Positions 54,376 to 63,362 of a stretch of DNA of 64,000 bases are shown here, piece after piece. A program made the translations under genes and the position numbers. This stretch comes from Granulicella sp. S190. GTDB taxonomy: Bacteria; Acidobacteriota; Terriglobia; Terriglobales; Acidobacteriaceae. Every line of letters begins with the position of its first letter. Within the stretch, counting starts at the first letter, position 1. The notes beneath the pieces were generated by a model. It was given only the letters and a program-made list of their open reading frames with translations, had not been told where the DNA came from and did not search any database. Where the stretch lies: contig NZ_LMUD01000023.1 in assembly GCF_009766095.1 (NCBI RefSeq), positions 490,814-554,813 on the forward strand, written 5' to 3'.

Positions 54376-55857
54376 CTATTCCTGAAAGTTTGACTGTGTC
54401 ACGACACTCAACTCCGCATGCGCCGGAGGCGACAGCAGCATGAGGCCATAGTAGCTGGCCGCCGCCACAAAGAAGCCAACGAACCACGCATAATCATAGA
54501 GAAATCGTAGAGAGGGGACAGCCAGCCCGATCAGCGCTACAACCACACCCGCACCAAGCGCCACCAGCGCTCTCGGATTGAACCCTCGCGTGTACTCGTA
54601 CGGCCCACCGCGTCGATATAAAGAGACTGTATCCAGCTTCGTCCCGCGTATCAAAAAATAATCCGCTACCATAATCCCCGCGACCGGCCCCAGCAATCCC
54701 GAGTAGCCGATCAGCCACCCGAAGATATAGCTGCCGAAGCTGCTCATCAACTTCCACGGCATCATCGCCAGCCCCAGCAGCCCCGTAATCAATCCACCCG
54801 TACGAAAGCTGATCAGCCCCGGCGCGAGGTTCGAAAAGTCGTTCGAAGGCGAAACCACGTTCGCCCCGATATTCACATTCAGTGTCGCGATCAGCAGCGC
54901 AACCAGCGCCAGCATCGCTGCCAGCGGCTGATGAAACCGTCCCAGCAGCGTAATTGGCGACCAGATCGCCTCCCCAAAGATCGTCACCGAAGCCGAGGTG
55001 CACGCGATCCCGATAAAGGAGTAAAGCACCATCGCAACCGGCAGACCGAAAGCCTGCCCCACAATCTGCGAGTCCTGCGACTTCGCATAGCGCGTAAAGT
55101 CCGGGATGTTCAGCGAGAGCGTTGCCCAATACCCCACCATCGCCGTCAGAGACGGAAAGAAGAACCGAAGAAAACTGCCCGTCGTATGAAAGTGACTAGG
55201 CGCCGACAGCATCGGGCCAAAGCCGCCCGCCTTATGCAGCATCCAGAACAAGAGCGTCAACGACATCACCAGCATGAACGGAGCCGAAAAACTTTGTAGA
55301 AATCGAATCGATTCCACGCCCCGCCAGACCACATACATATTCAGCAGCCAGAACCCAAGAAAGCTCGCCCACAACACAGACGGCATGTGAGCCGTCGCAG
55401 GCCACAGCACCGCGATCATCGCTGCAATCGCCTGCCCGCCCAGCCACGACTGAATGCCAAACCATCCGCAAGCCACAAACGCCCGTAGCATCGCCGGTAG
55501 GTTCGCTCCACGAGTCCCAAAGCTCGCGCGCACAAACACCGGGAAGGGAATCCCGTACTTCGCCCCCGCATGCGCGTTCAACAGCATCGGCACCAGCACA
55601 ATCAGATTCCCCAGCAGGATCGTCAGTATCGCCTGCTTCCAATTCATGCCGCCCGCAATTAGCGACGACGCCAGCATGTAGGTCGTCACCTCCATCGACA
55701 TCGAGAACCACAGCGCGATGTAGTTATACGTCCCCCAGGTACGCTGCGCTGCGAACGTAGGAGCCAGATCTTTGTTGTAAAGACGCGGGTCATGATGAGC
55801 TGAGAGATCCGCCCCAGCCTGATCAAGCGCACCCGACGCAGACGAACTCACCGCCAT
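54376..55857 (-). CDS. NCS1 family nucleobase:cation symporter
   Basis: A protein of 493 aa from ATG 55857, which overlaps the dihydropyrimidinase stop by 10 bp; the open frame continues upstream but only through antisense-like sequence. NCS1 features: YNYIALWFSMSMEVTTYML at helix 1, AHAGAKYGIPFPVFVRASFG, CGWFGIQSWLGGQAI at helix 3, and about 12 helices. It should import uracil, thymine, hydantoin or allantoin with Na+ or H+. Its place between catabolic genes favours a pyrimidine. Confidence 0.92.
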   Translation of the reverse strand: MAVSSSASGALDQAGADLSAHHDPRLYNKDLAPTFAAQRTWGTYNYIALWFSMSMEVTTYMLASSLIAGGMNWKQAILTILLGNLIVLVPMLLNAHAGAKYGIPFPVFVRASFGTRGANLPAMLRAFVACGWFGIQSWLGGQAIAAMIAVLWPATAHMPSVLWASFLGFWLLNMYVVWRGVESIRFLQSFSAPFMLVMSLTLLFWMLHKAGGFGPMLSAPSHFHTTGSFLRFFFPSLTAMVGYWATLSLNIPDFTRYAKSQDSQIVGQAFGLPVAMVLYSFIGIACTSASVTIFGEAIWSPITLLGRFHQPLAAMLALVALLIATLNVNIGANVVSPSNDFSNLAPGLISFRTGGLITGLLGLAMMPWKLMSSFGSYIFGWLIGYSGLLGPVAGIMVADYFLIRGTKLDTVSLYRRGGPYEYTRGFNPRALVALGAGVVVALIGLAVPSLRFLYDYAWFVGFFVAAASYYGLMLLSPPAHAELSVVTQSNFQE

Positions 55858-57251
55858 GCTCCACCCCTCGCCTCGCGTCGCAGATACTCGCCTCGTCCAG
55901 TCGACGCAACATAGCGCCCGCCATCGGCAACCAGCTCGCCGCGCGAATAAACCTTCCGCGCATTCCCCTTCACCTTCCATCCTTCAAACATCGAAAAGTC
56001 ACACCGCATGTGGTGAGTCGCAGCAGAGATCACATGCTCTGCCTCTGGATCCCACAACACCAGGTCCGCATCCGAACCCACGGCAATCGTCCCTTTCTTC
56101 GGATACATCCCAAAGATCCTCGCAGGCGCAGTAGCAGTAATCTCAACAAACCGCTGTAGCGAGATCTTTCCCGCGTTCACGCCAAAGTGATAGAGCAGCT
56201 GCATCCGGTTCTCAACCCCAGGGCCACCATTGGGAATCTTGCTGAAGTCGTCTTTGCCCAGCTGCTTCTGATCTGCAAAACAAAATGGACAGTGATCAGT
56301 CGAAACCACCTGCAGATTATCTGTCGCCAGTCCATCCCAAAGCTTCGGCTGATTCTTCTTCTCCCGCAGCGGAGGCGTAAACACATACTTCGCCTCCTCA
56401 AAGCTCTTTCCCGGCATCTGGTCTTCGATCGAAAGCAGAAGATACTGCGGACAAGTCTCCGCAAAGGCAGGCACTCCTCGGTCTCGTGCCTCGCGAACCT
56501 GGTTCAGCGCATCTTCGCTCGACAGATGAACGATATAAACCGGCACGCCCGCCATCTCCGCCAGCGCAATCGACCGATGCACTGCCTCTGCCTCAGCCTT
56601 CGTGGGTCGCGTCAGCGCATGATAGATCGGCGCCGTCTTCCCCTCCGCAAGCGCCTGCTGCACGATTACATCAATCGCGCTCCCATTCTCGGCATGCATG
56701 CAAACCAGCGCGCCGTTCTTCGCAGTCTGCTGCAACGCCTTGAAGATCGTGCCATCATCCACCATCAGCACATTGGGGTAAGCCATAAAAAGTTTGAAGC
56801 TCGCCACACCCTCCCGCACCATATCGTCCATATCGTGCAGCCCCTGCTTGCCGTTATCGGAGCCAAGGTCGGTCACAATCATATGCAGCCCATAGTCGAT
56901 GCAGGCCTTCCCATCTGCCTTCGCCCTCCAGAGATCGAGCGCATCGCGCATTCGTGTACCCTTCGCCTGAATCGCAAAGTCAACGATCGTCGTCGTCCCG
57001 CCAATCGCCGCCGCCCGCGTCCCCGTAAGAAAATCATCGGCGGACACCGTCCCACCAAACGGCATATCCATATGCGTATGCGCATCGATGCCACCCGGCA
57101 AAACAAAGAGACCCGACGCATTCACCACCGTGTGTCCCACAGGATCAATCTGTGCCCGCACCTCTCGAATCGTGCTGCCCTCAACCAGCACATCCGCCTT
57201 TTCGAAACGCTCTGCGGTAACAACCATGCCACTCTGAATCAGGATTCCCAC
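55848..57251 (-). CDS. hydA: dihydropyrimidinase (D-hydantoinase family)
   Basis: A protein of 467 aa, GTG start with GGAG 6 bp upstream. Binuclear metal site: HxH in PGGIDAHTHMDMPFGG, bridging Lys in VASFKLFMAYP, His in VCMHAENG and YIVHLSSEDA, Asp in STDHCPFCF. It opens dihydrouracil or dihydrothymine to the N-carbamoyl-beta-amino acid. Lies between PreA and the NCS1 transporter in one operon, which supports the pyrimidine rather than hydantoin or allantoin substrate. Confidence 0.92.
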   Translation of the reverse strand: MGILIQSGMVVTAERFEKADVLVEGSTIREVRAQIDPVGHTVVNASGLFVLPGGIDAHTHMDMPFGGTVSADDFLTGTRAAAIGGTTTIVDFAIQAKGTRMRDALDLWRAKADGKACIDYGLHMIVTDLGSDNGKQGLHDMDDMVREGVASFKLFMAYPNVLMVDDGTIFKALQQTAKNGALVCMHAENGSAIDVIVQQALAEGKTAPIYHALTRPTKAEAEAVHRSIALAEMAGVPVYIVHLSSEDALNQVREARDRGVPAFAETCPQYLLLSIEDQMPGKSFEEAKYVFTPPLREKKNQPKLWDGLATDNLQVVSTDHCPFCFADQKQLGKDDFSKIPNGGPGVENRMQLLYHFGVNAGKISLQRFVEITATAPARIFGMYPKKGTIAVGSDADLVLWDPEAEHVISAATHHMRCDFSMFEGWKVKGNARKVYSRGELVADGGRYVASTGRGEYLRREARGGAWR

Positions 57252-57325
57252 GCTTCGCTCCGAACTGTTTCACATTAGAGTTGCATCGTTTTGAACCGCG
57301 GTCACATTTACAAAGACGAGCCGCT

Positions 57326-58750
57326 TCAGCTATTTGTACTCATCACTTCACTCGCTCCAGGAGGAACCAGACCCTTGGCCACGCGCTCCTCCCAACTCTC
57401 GAAAGGAAGATCCTTATCGATCCGCTCCATCGTGATGCAGTTCTCCACTGGGCACACCAGCGAGCAAAGGTTGCACCCCACGCAGTGGCCTTCATCCACA
57501 CGAGGAATCCGCTCCAGCGGAGTAACCGCACTGCTGCGCCCCAGACTCCCCGCATCAAGCTTTGGAATCGGCGTAGTCGAAATCTGTCTCGAAGACTCAG
57601 CCTCCACCATCGCCGGAGTCCGCGTAGTATCGGGCGTCACGGAGGTCCTGTCCAGATGAATGCACTGATGCGCGCCGTCCCAGCACGCGGTATAACAAAG
57701 CTGGCAGCCGATACAAAGATCCTCATGAATCCGCGCAACGATCTGGTAATTCAGATTTAGCTGCTTCCACTCGCGGACATTCGGAAGCGACAATCCGCGA
57801 AATTCCTCAATCGTCGAGAATCCCTTCTCTGCCATCCAGTTCAGCAAGCCGGCCTGCATATCCTCGACGATCCGATAGCCGTAGTGCATCGCCGCCGTGC
57901 AGACCTGCACATTGCTGCATCCCAGCAAAATAAACTCCGCAGCATCGCGCCAGCCTCCGATCCCGCCAATCCCTGAAAGCGGGAGAGCACTCGCAGCATC
58001 GGCCTGTATCTGTTGCACCATGTTCAACGCAATCGGCTTCACCGCAGGGCCGCAGTACCCGCCATGCGAGCTCTTGCCATCAACATTTGGATTCGGCTGA
58101 AACGTATCCAGATCGATCCCCGTAATCGAGTTGATCGTATTGATCGCCGAGAGCGCATCGGCTCCTCCGCGCTTGGCGGCACGCGCAGGGATCCGTATAT
58201 CCGAGATATTCGGCGTCAGCTTCACAATCACCGGCGTCCGCGCCTTCTCCTTCACCCATCCCGTAATCTGCTCGCAGTACTCCGGCACCTGCCCCACAGC
58301 CGAACCCATACCTCGTTCGCTCATTCCATGCGGGCATCCGAAGTTCAGCTCCAGCCCATCCGCTCCTGCATCCTCAGCTCGCTGCACAATGTCGTGCCAG
58401 GTCTCGCGCTTGCTCTCCACCATCAGCGAAGCGATCACCACGTGCTTCGGATAGCGCCGCTTCACCTCCGCGATCTCGCGCAGGTTCACCTCAATCGGCC
58501 GATCCGAGATGAGCTCAATGTTATTGAAGCCCATCATCCGCCGCCCCTCCCAATCAATCGACGAGTAGCGCGAGCTGACATTCGTAATCGGCTCGCCAAT
58601 CGTCTTCCACACCGCGCCTCCCCAGCCCGCATCGAAGGCCCGCATAATCTGCTCTCCACAGTTGGTAGGCGGAGCCGACGCAAGCCAGAAAGGATTCAGG
58701 CACTCGATCCCGCAGAACGTGCTCTCAAGTGTCGGCTTAGGCTTGGCCAT
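57326..58750 (-). CDS. preA: NAD-dependent dihydropyrimidine dehydrogenase subunit PreA
   Basis: A protein of 474 aa from ATG 58750, which overlaps the PreT stop by 14 bp. N-terminal FMN barrel of the dihydroorotate dehydrogenase type (CGIECLNPFWLASAPPTN, LELNFGCPHGMSERGMG, VKLTPNISD, SGIGGIGGWRDAAEF). The C-terminus has two 4Fe-4S motifs, CIGCQLCYTAC and CVGCNLCSLVCP. Where mammalian enzyme has its catalytic Cys (LACGQ) this protein reads SAVGQ; see rejected items. With PreT it reduces uracil or thymine by NADH in the cytoplasm. A 74-bp gap precedes the dihydropyrimidinase gene. Confidence 0.93.
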   Translation of the reverse strand: MAKPKPTLESTFCGIECLNPFWLASAPPTNCGEQIMRAFDAGWGGAVWKTIGEPITNVSSRYSSIDWEGRRMMGFNNIELISDRPIEVNLREIAEVKRRYPKHVVIASLMVESKRETWHDIVQRAEDAGADGLELNFGCPHGMSERGMGSAVGQVPEYCEQITGWVKEKARTPVIVKLTPNISDIRIPARAAKRGGADALSAINTINSITGIDLDTFQPNPNVDGKSSHGGYCGPAVKPIALNMVQQIQADAASALPLSGIGGIGGWRDAAEFILLGCSNVQVCTAAMHYGYRIVEDMQAGLLNWMAEKGFSTIEEFRGLSLPNVREWKQLNLNYQIVARIHEDLCIGCQLCYTACWDGAHQCIHLDRTSVTPDTTRTPAMVEAESSRQISTTPIPKLDAGSLGRSSAVTPLERIPRVDEGHCVGCNLCSLVCPVENCITMERIDKDLPFESWEERVAKGLVPPGASEVMSTNS

Positions 58751-60095
58751 GGTGTCCCTCCAGCCATGCCGCGATGCCGATGCCGGCGCGCTTTCCATCT
58801 GCAACCGCGTCCACCACCTCGCGGCCTCCATTCGTACAATCTCCCCCGGCAAAAAACTTAGGGTGAGATGTTTGTCCGGTTGCACGATCGATCAGGATGC
58901 GGCCACGTTCAAGCTGCACCTTCGCAGTACCGTCTGCATACTTCGCCAGAAACTCCGTGTGCGTAGCCTGCCCAATCGACAGCACCACGAGGTCAGCCTC
59001 CAGCAAAAACTCCGAGCCGTCCAGCGGCACAATCGAACCATCCTCACTCGCAACCAGTTTTGTCAGCGTCAGCCCTTCCACGGCACCACTCCCTCGAACG
59101 CCAACCGGCTGCACGTGCCACAAAAACTTCACCCCTTCGCTCTTCGCATGCTCATACTCAAACCCGAACGCCGACATCTGCTCCAACCCGCGTCTATACA
59201 CAATGCTTACCTCTGCAGCACCCAGCCGCACCGCCGCAATCGCTGCATCGATAGCCGTATTCCCAGCTCCCACCACGACCACACGCTCAGGCACCTTCGT
59301 CATCGAGCTGGATTTATAACCGGCGATGAGCTCAAGCGCATTCGTCACACCAACCAGATGCTCTCCGGCAATACCGAGCTGATGAATCGCGCCCAGCCCG
59401 ATGCCCAGAAAAATCGCATCGTGCTCCCGCTCAAGTTCAGCCAGCCGCGAAGCATCGATGGTCTCCTCAAAGTGAAAATCGACACCCAGCTGCGAAAGCA
59501 TCTCAATCTCTCGCAGGCTCTCCACCAGCGGCAATTTGTACTCGGCGATCCCATACGTATTCAAACCGCCAGGCAGCGGTCGTGCGTCGTATAGATAGGC
59601 GCGGACTCCCCTGCGACGCAGCTCAGCCGCACACGCAAGCGACGCCGGCCCAGCGCCGATCAGCGCAACCGAACGCCCTGTCTCAACTCCCGGCTCAAAC
59701 GGCAGCGGAGCCCCGCTCGCGTGCAGTGCATCCATCGCAAAACGCTGCAGCCGCGCAATCTGAATCGGCTGTTTGTTATAGCGATGCATCACGCAGGCTC
59801 CTTCGCAAAGCACCTCCACCGGGCACGCACGCGAGCAGCTCGCGCCAAGAATATTCGCATCCAGAATCGTGCGCGCCGACCCCGCGAGATTGCCGCTCGC
59901 AATCTTCTTGATAAACCGCGGCACATCGATATGTGTAGGACACGCAATCGTACATGGCGCATCGAAGCAATACAGGCAGCGATTAGCCTCAGGCACCGCA
60001 GCCTGCCTGTCGAACGGCGGATGCAAATCGCCGAAGCGCTCAACCACCTCAGGCGCAGTCGAAACCTGTTGCGGAAAAGGAATTCGTTCAGCCAT
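58737..60095 (-). CDS. preT: NAD-dependent dihydropyrimidine dehydrogenase subunit PreT
   Basis: A protein of 452 aa. The N-terminal 4Fe-4S domain (like GltD and the DPD N-terminus) has RCLYCFDAPCTIACPTHID and SCSRACPVEVLCEGAC. FAD site: VALIGAGPASLACAAELRR; NAD site: VVVVGAGNTAIDAAIAA. C-terminus SHPKFFAGGDCTNGG. It takes electrons from NADH and passes them to PreA. The genes overlap by 14 bp, consistent with a stoichiometric complex. The upstream gap to the amidohydrolase is 116 bp and may hold a separate promoter. Confidence 0.93.
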   Translation of the reverse strand: MAERIPFPQQVSTAPEVVERFGDLHPPFDRQAAVPEANRCLYCFDAPCTIACPTHIDVPRFIKKIASGNLAGSARTILDANILGASCSRACPVEVLCEGACVMHRYNKQPIQIARLQRFAMDALHASGAPLPFEPGVETGRSVALIGAGPASLACAAELRRRGVRAYLYDARPLPGGLNTYGIAEYKLPLVESLREIEMLSQLGVDFHFEETIDASRLAELEREHDAIFLGIGLGAIHQLGIAGEHLVGVTNALELIAGYKSSSMTKVPERVVVVGAGNTAIDAAIAAVRLGAAEVSIVYRRGLEQMSAFGFEYEHAKSEGVKFLWHVQPVGVRGSGAVEGLTLTKLVASEDGSIVPLDGSEFLLEADLVVLSIGQATHTEFLAKYADGTAKVQLERGRILIDRATGQTSHPKFFAGGDCTNGGREVVDAVADGKRAGIGIAAWLEGHHGQA

Positions 60096-60211
60096 TGAGC
60101 CGCCGAATAAGCCGAAGCAACTGCATCTTGGAAGACGACATGACCCTCCTTGCGCTTGCGTATCTCGTGTCAGGAGTGACTATTATGCACTATCCCAGCT
60201 TAACCACACAC

Positions 60212-61468
60212 TCAACTCGCCACCCCATCGCCAACCCACCGCATCGTCTTTCGCGCAAGCCGTTCAAAAGCCTCCACGGCCAGCGTCAGATCTTCGACCT
60301 TCGTATCCTCTGCCTTGTTATGGCTAAGCCCCCCGAGCGACTGCGTAAACATCATCACCGTCGGTATCCCCGCACGCGCCACCTCGGCAGCGTCGTGCAG
60401 CGGCCCCGAAGGAAGCCTGTGAGCCACTCCAGCCGTCTCACGCACCGCCTCCTCGCAAAACCCAATCAGCCTTGAATCAAACGGAATCGGCTCGATACTC
60501 CAGATCCTCGACCACTCCACGCTGCAACCCTCTTCTTTCGCGAAGCGCTCACTCGCAGCGCGAGCCTCCGCCAGCATCTCTGCAAGCACACCCGCATCTA
60601 GATCGCGCATATCGAGCGTCGTCTCGCAGCGTCCCACCACTGCCGTCACGATCCCCGGAAAAGTCTTCACGCTTCCCATCGTCGCCACAGCATCAGAATG
60701 CTTCCGCGCGATCGGACGTATCTCCAGCGCAAGCTTTGCCGCAGCTGCCAATGCATCCCTTCGCACAGCCATCGGAGTGGAACCCGAGTGTGCCTCCTGC
60801 CCATGAAACGTAATAGCGTGTCGCTCCACCCCCTTCGTACCCAGCACGACTCCCAACGGCAAGCCTCTCGCTTCGAGTACTGGCCCTTGCTCGATATGAA
60901 GCTCCAAATAGGCCGCAGCGTTCTTTCGTTCCGCGCCTGCATCCCCAATTCGCTCCACATCAATCTCGCAGCTGCGAAGAGCATCCTCCAGTCGAACCCC
61001 ATCGCGATCCGTTCTGCCGCGATCAGCCTCGATCGTGTGACTCCCCGCAAATGCCGAAGACCCAAAGAGGCTCCGGCCAAACCGCGCGCCCTCCTCGTCG
61101 GCCCAGTCCACCAGGCGAATCGTAACTGGTGGACTGCCATGAAAGTCTTCAGCCGCGCTGCGCAGCACCTCGAGCCCCGCGAGCACTCCAAGACATCCAT
61201 CCAGCCATCCGCCATTCGGCACTGAATCAAGATGGCTCCCCAGGAGAAGCGCCCGCTCCGACTCTCCCCGAAGCGTCGTCCACGAACTACCGGCAGCATC
61301 ATAATGATGCTCGGCCGGAAGCCCTTTCAACTTTCCCTGAAACCACTCGCGCGCCTCCAGCCAAACGGCGCTCCACGCCAACCGCTGCGCCCCCTTGGTG
61401 TCGCCTGTCAGTGCACGTAGTTCCTTAAGATCAGAGATCACTCGAAGCGGATTGACAGGCACGCACAT
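60212..61468 (-). CDS. Zn-dependent N-carbamoyl-beta-alanine/allantoate amidohydrolase family
   Basis: A protein of 418 aa of the M20/hydantoinase-carbamoylase family. Metal ligands: GSHLDSVPNGGWLDG (His, Asp), WADEEGARFG (Glu), LELHIEQGP (His) and the late MFTQSLGGLSHNKAED (His). The dimerisation domain is in the middle (GVERHAITFHGQEAHSGSTP). In a pyrimidine operon it should be beta-ureidopropionase, hydrolysing N-carbamoyl-beta-alanine to beta-alanine, CO2 and ammonia. No signal peptide. First gene of the minus-strand series; the palindrome GGGTATACCC is 16 bp upstream. Confidence 0.9.
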   Translation of the reverse strand: MCVPVNPLRVISDLKELRALTGDTKGAQRLAWSAVWLEAREWFQGKLKGLPAEHHYDAAGSSWTTLRGESERALLLGSHLDSVPNGGWLDGCLGVLAGLEVLRSAAEDFHGSPPVTIRLVDWADEEGARFGRSLFGSSAFAGSHTIEADRGRTDRDGVRLEDALRSCEIDVERIGDAGAERKNAAAYLELHIEQGPVLEARGLPLGVVLGTKGVERHAITFHGQEAHSGSTPMAVRRDALAAAAKLALEIRPIARKHSDAVATMGSVKTFPGIVTAVVGRCETTLDMRDLDAGVLAEMLAEARAASERFAKEEGCSVEWSRIWSIEPIPFDSRLIGFCEEAVRETAGVAHRLPSGPLHDAAEVARAGIPTVMMFTQSLGGLSHNKAEDTKVEDLTLAVEAFERLARKTMRWVGDGVAS

Positions 61469-61484
61469 TCCCCCGAAAGATAAG

Positions 61485-61494
61485 GGTATACCCG
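61485..61494. promoter_or_regulatory. perfect 10-bp palindrome upstream of pyrimidine operon
   Basis: GGGTATACCC at 61485-61494, 16 bp before the amidohydrolase start, with GATA and TATC outside it. The core GGTATACC resembles sites of GntR-family regulators that respond to catabolic substrates. No regulator is encoded nearby. A related GGTATAC occurs just after the dehydrogenase stop (about 52921), which may be chance. Confidence 0.35.
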
Positions 61495-61698
61495 TCTATC
61501 CACCTGCTAAGCAAAATCGAAACGCGAAGGCTTTCGAAGGTCATACCGCAAGCCGCAACTTTCATAGAAACAGGAACGTCTCTTCGTGCACCAGCCGTTA
61601 CGATGGTTCTAGAGTGCGCCTCTATCTGAAAGAGATCTAATCAGATCCACAGGATTCAATCGCCACGCTCGCCAAATGCGAGCCTCAGGGAGTCTCGT

Positions 61699-62976
61699 TT
61701 GTCCGCTAGGCATCTCACCGTCGCATCGCTCCTCTTAGGGTCTCTGCTGGTCTCTGTCTCTGGATGGCCCCAGGCCAATCCACCTGAGAGTCCTCAAAAC
61801 AACAGGATCATCGAGACCAGCGGTGTCCTCAACTCTCGCCGGCAGCAGAAAAAGCATTACGTCGTCCTCGTCTCGCTCGACGGCTTCCGCTACGACTATC
61901 CACAGGAGTGGGGCGCGACTCACATCGCCGAGCTAGCGCGCACCGGAGCCACAGCACCCGAAGGCATCCTACCGGCCTACCCCTCCATCACCTTCCCCAA
62001 TCACTTCACGCTGGTCACAGGTCTCTACCCAGAGCACCACGGAATCGTCAATAACACCTTCTACGATCCGGTCCGTGGCGAAAACTACTCCTACAAGGAT
62101 GACAAAACCAATCGTGACGGCAGCTGGTACGGTGGCACTCCCCTCTGGTCGCTTGCCGAGCATCAGGGAATGCGAGCCGCCTCTTTCTTCTGGCCCGGCT
62201 CCGAGGCGCAGATCGCAGGCGAGCGGCCTGACGAATATCTTCACTTCGATGACCATTTTGACGATCACAAACGCATCGATCAGATCATTGCCTGGCTCAA
62301 TCTCCCGCCCGCCCAGCGCCCGCACTTCATCACCCTCTACTACAGCAACACCGATCACGCTGGCCACGACCACGGACCGGACTCGCCTGAAGAGCGCGAG
62401 CAGGTACACCACGTTGACCAACTCATGGGCGAGCTCAAAGCGAAACTCGACGCTACCCATCTGCCCATCGATCTCATCGTCCTCGCCGATCACGGCATGG
62501 TAACGACACAGGGAGACTGGATCACTCTCGACCAGTACGCCGATCTCTCTCACTTCAAAACCGACGGTACGCTTCTCTACGCAGACTCTGAAGCCGACGC
62601 GCAGAAAGCCTACGAGAGCTTTCGCGCCCACCCCGACCCGCGGTTCACCGTCTACAGACGGGCCGACGTTCCCGCCTATCTCCACTTCAACGAAAACCCC
62701 CGCGAGGGAGATCCCGTACTAATCCCCAATGGCCCGTATATCTTTCGCATTCACCCTGGCACTCGCAAGCCTCCCACTGGCGACCACGGATACGACGTCA
62801 CCCGCATGCCCGAGATGAAAGCGATGTTCGTCGTGAACGGCCCCGACATCCGCCCTGGCACAAAGCTCGCAAGCTTTCAAAACGTCGACGTCTACGACTT
62901 CATCGCGAAGCTTCTCGGCCTAAAGCCAGCACCCAACGATGGCGAACTAAAGCCGCTTCGTCCCGCCCTCAAGTAA
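61699..62976 (+). CDS. secreted nucleotide pyrophosphatase/phosphodiesterase (alkaline phosphatase superfamily)
   Basis: A protein of 425 aa, TTG start at 61699 with AGGGAG 6 bp upstream. Signal peptide (LTVASLLLGSLLVSVSGWPQA). Two-metal site of the NPP group: Asp in VLVSLDGFRYDY, nucleophile Thr in YPSITFPNHFTLVTG, SNTDHAGHDHG (Asp, His), VLADHGMV (Asp, His) and TGDHGYD (His). Such enzymes hydrolyse nucleotide diesters or pyrophosphates outside the cytoplasm and may feed nucleosides and bases to the adjacent pyrimidine catabolism; this link is inference from position. It is divergent from the amidohydrolase gene, 230 bp between them. Confidence 0.9.
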   Translation: MSARHLTVASLLLGSLLVSVSGWPQANPPESPQNNRIIETSGVLNSRRQQKKHYVVLVSLDGFRYDYPQEWGATHIAELARTGATAPEGILPAYPSITFPNHFTLVTGLYPEHHGIVNNTFYDPVRGENYSYKDDKTNRDGSWYGGTPLWSLAEHQGMRAASFFWPGSEAQIAGERPDEYLHFDDHFDDHKRIDQIIAWLNLPPAQRPHFITLYYSNTDHAGHDHGPDSPEEREQVHHVDQLMGELKAKLDATHLPIDLIVLADHGMVTTQGDWITLDQYADLSHFKTDGTLLYADSEADAQKAYESFRAHPDPRFTVYRRADVPAYLHFNENPREGDPVLIPNGPYIFRIHPGTRKPPTGDHGYDVTRMPEMKAMFVVNGPDIRPGTKLASFQNVDVYDFIAKLLGLKPAPNDGELKPLRPALK

Positions 62977-63033
62977 ATTTCACCAGGAACACTGCAAAGG
63001 CCAAAGCGGTTCTATTCGTAACACCAATTTTTA

Positions 63034-63084
63034 TTTCGTGCTAACTTTGTACAAGGAATCACAGCTCTCGTTTTGTGCTAACTT
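63034..63084 (+). promoter_or_regulatory. 14-bp direct repeat just upstream of the riboswitch
   Basis: TTTCGTGCTAACTT (63034-63047) and TTTTGTGCTAACTT (63071-63084) differ at one base and are 37 bp apart. Each contains TGC-TAACTT, which could serve as an extended -10 element, so tandem promoters for the riboswitch transcript are one reading; an activator site is another. The rest of 62977-63098 shows no gene. Confidence 0.35.
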
Positions 63085-63098
63085 CAACTGAGAAACAT

Positions 63099-63268
63099 CC
63101 TGGGTGCCCGCAAGGGCATAAAAGGGAAGCCGGTGTAAGTCCGGCATGGTCCCGCCACTGTAATCAGGAAAAGACTCTTCACTAGCCACTCGGTTGTTCT
63201 CGGGGAAGGCGAAGAGTCAGGAGCTGCTCCACAGCAGCTTCGCCTGTAAATCAGGAGACCTACCCAGG
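63099..63268 (+). promoter_or_regulatory. cobalamin (B12) riboswitch
   Basis: The P1 stem is CCTGGGT (63099-63105) with ACCCAGG (63262-63268). Between them lie GGGAAGCCGGTG, AAGTCCGGCATGGTCCCGCC followed by ACTGTAA, and near the 3' end the B12 box TCAGGAGACCTACCC. These are the conserved core elements of the AdoCbl aptamer. It ends 94 bp before the TonB receptor start, so coenzyme B12 should repress that gene. The expression platform probably lies in 63269-63362, where CCCCG/CGGGG can pair. Confidence 0.95.
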
Positions 63269-63362
63269 AGAAGTCGTGATTCTACCCCGCGTGGAAACGG
63301 GGGCGATCGCTCACTCATCCTGAGCCTTAGCCTTATCCCCACGCCTTTTTGTTGAGGCGAAC

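Noticed and set aside
57326-58750. PreA reads SAVGQ where mammalian dihydropyrimidine dehydrogenase has its catalytic cysteine (LACGQ); considered as an inactivating change.
   Set aside because: From memory bacterial relatives have similar sequence here, and all other cofactor motifs are intact, so I do not treat it as loss of function. Alignment with characterised bacterial PreA would settle it.
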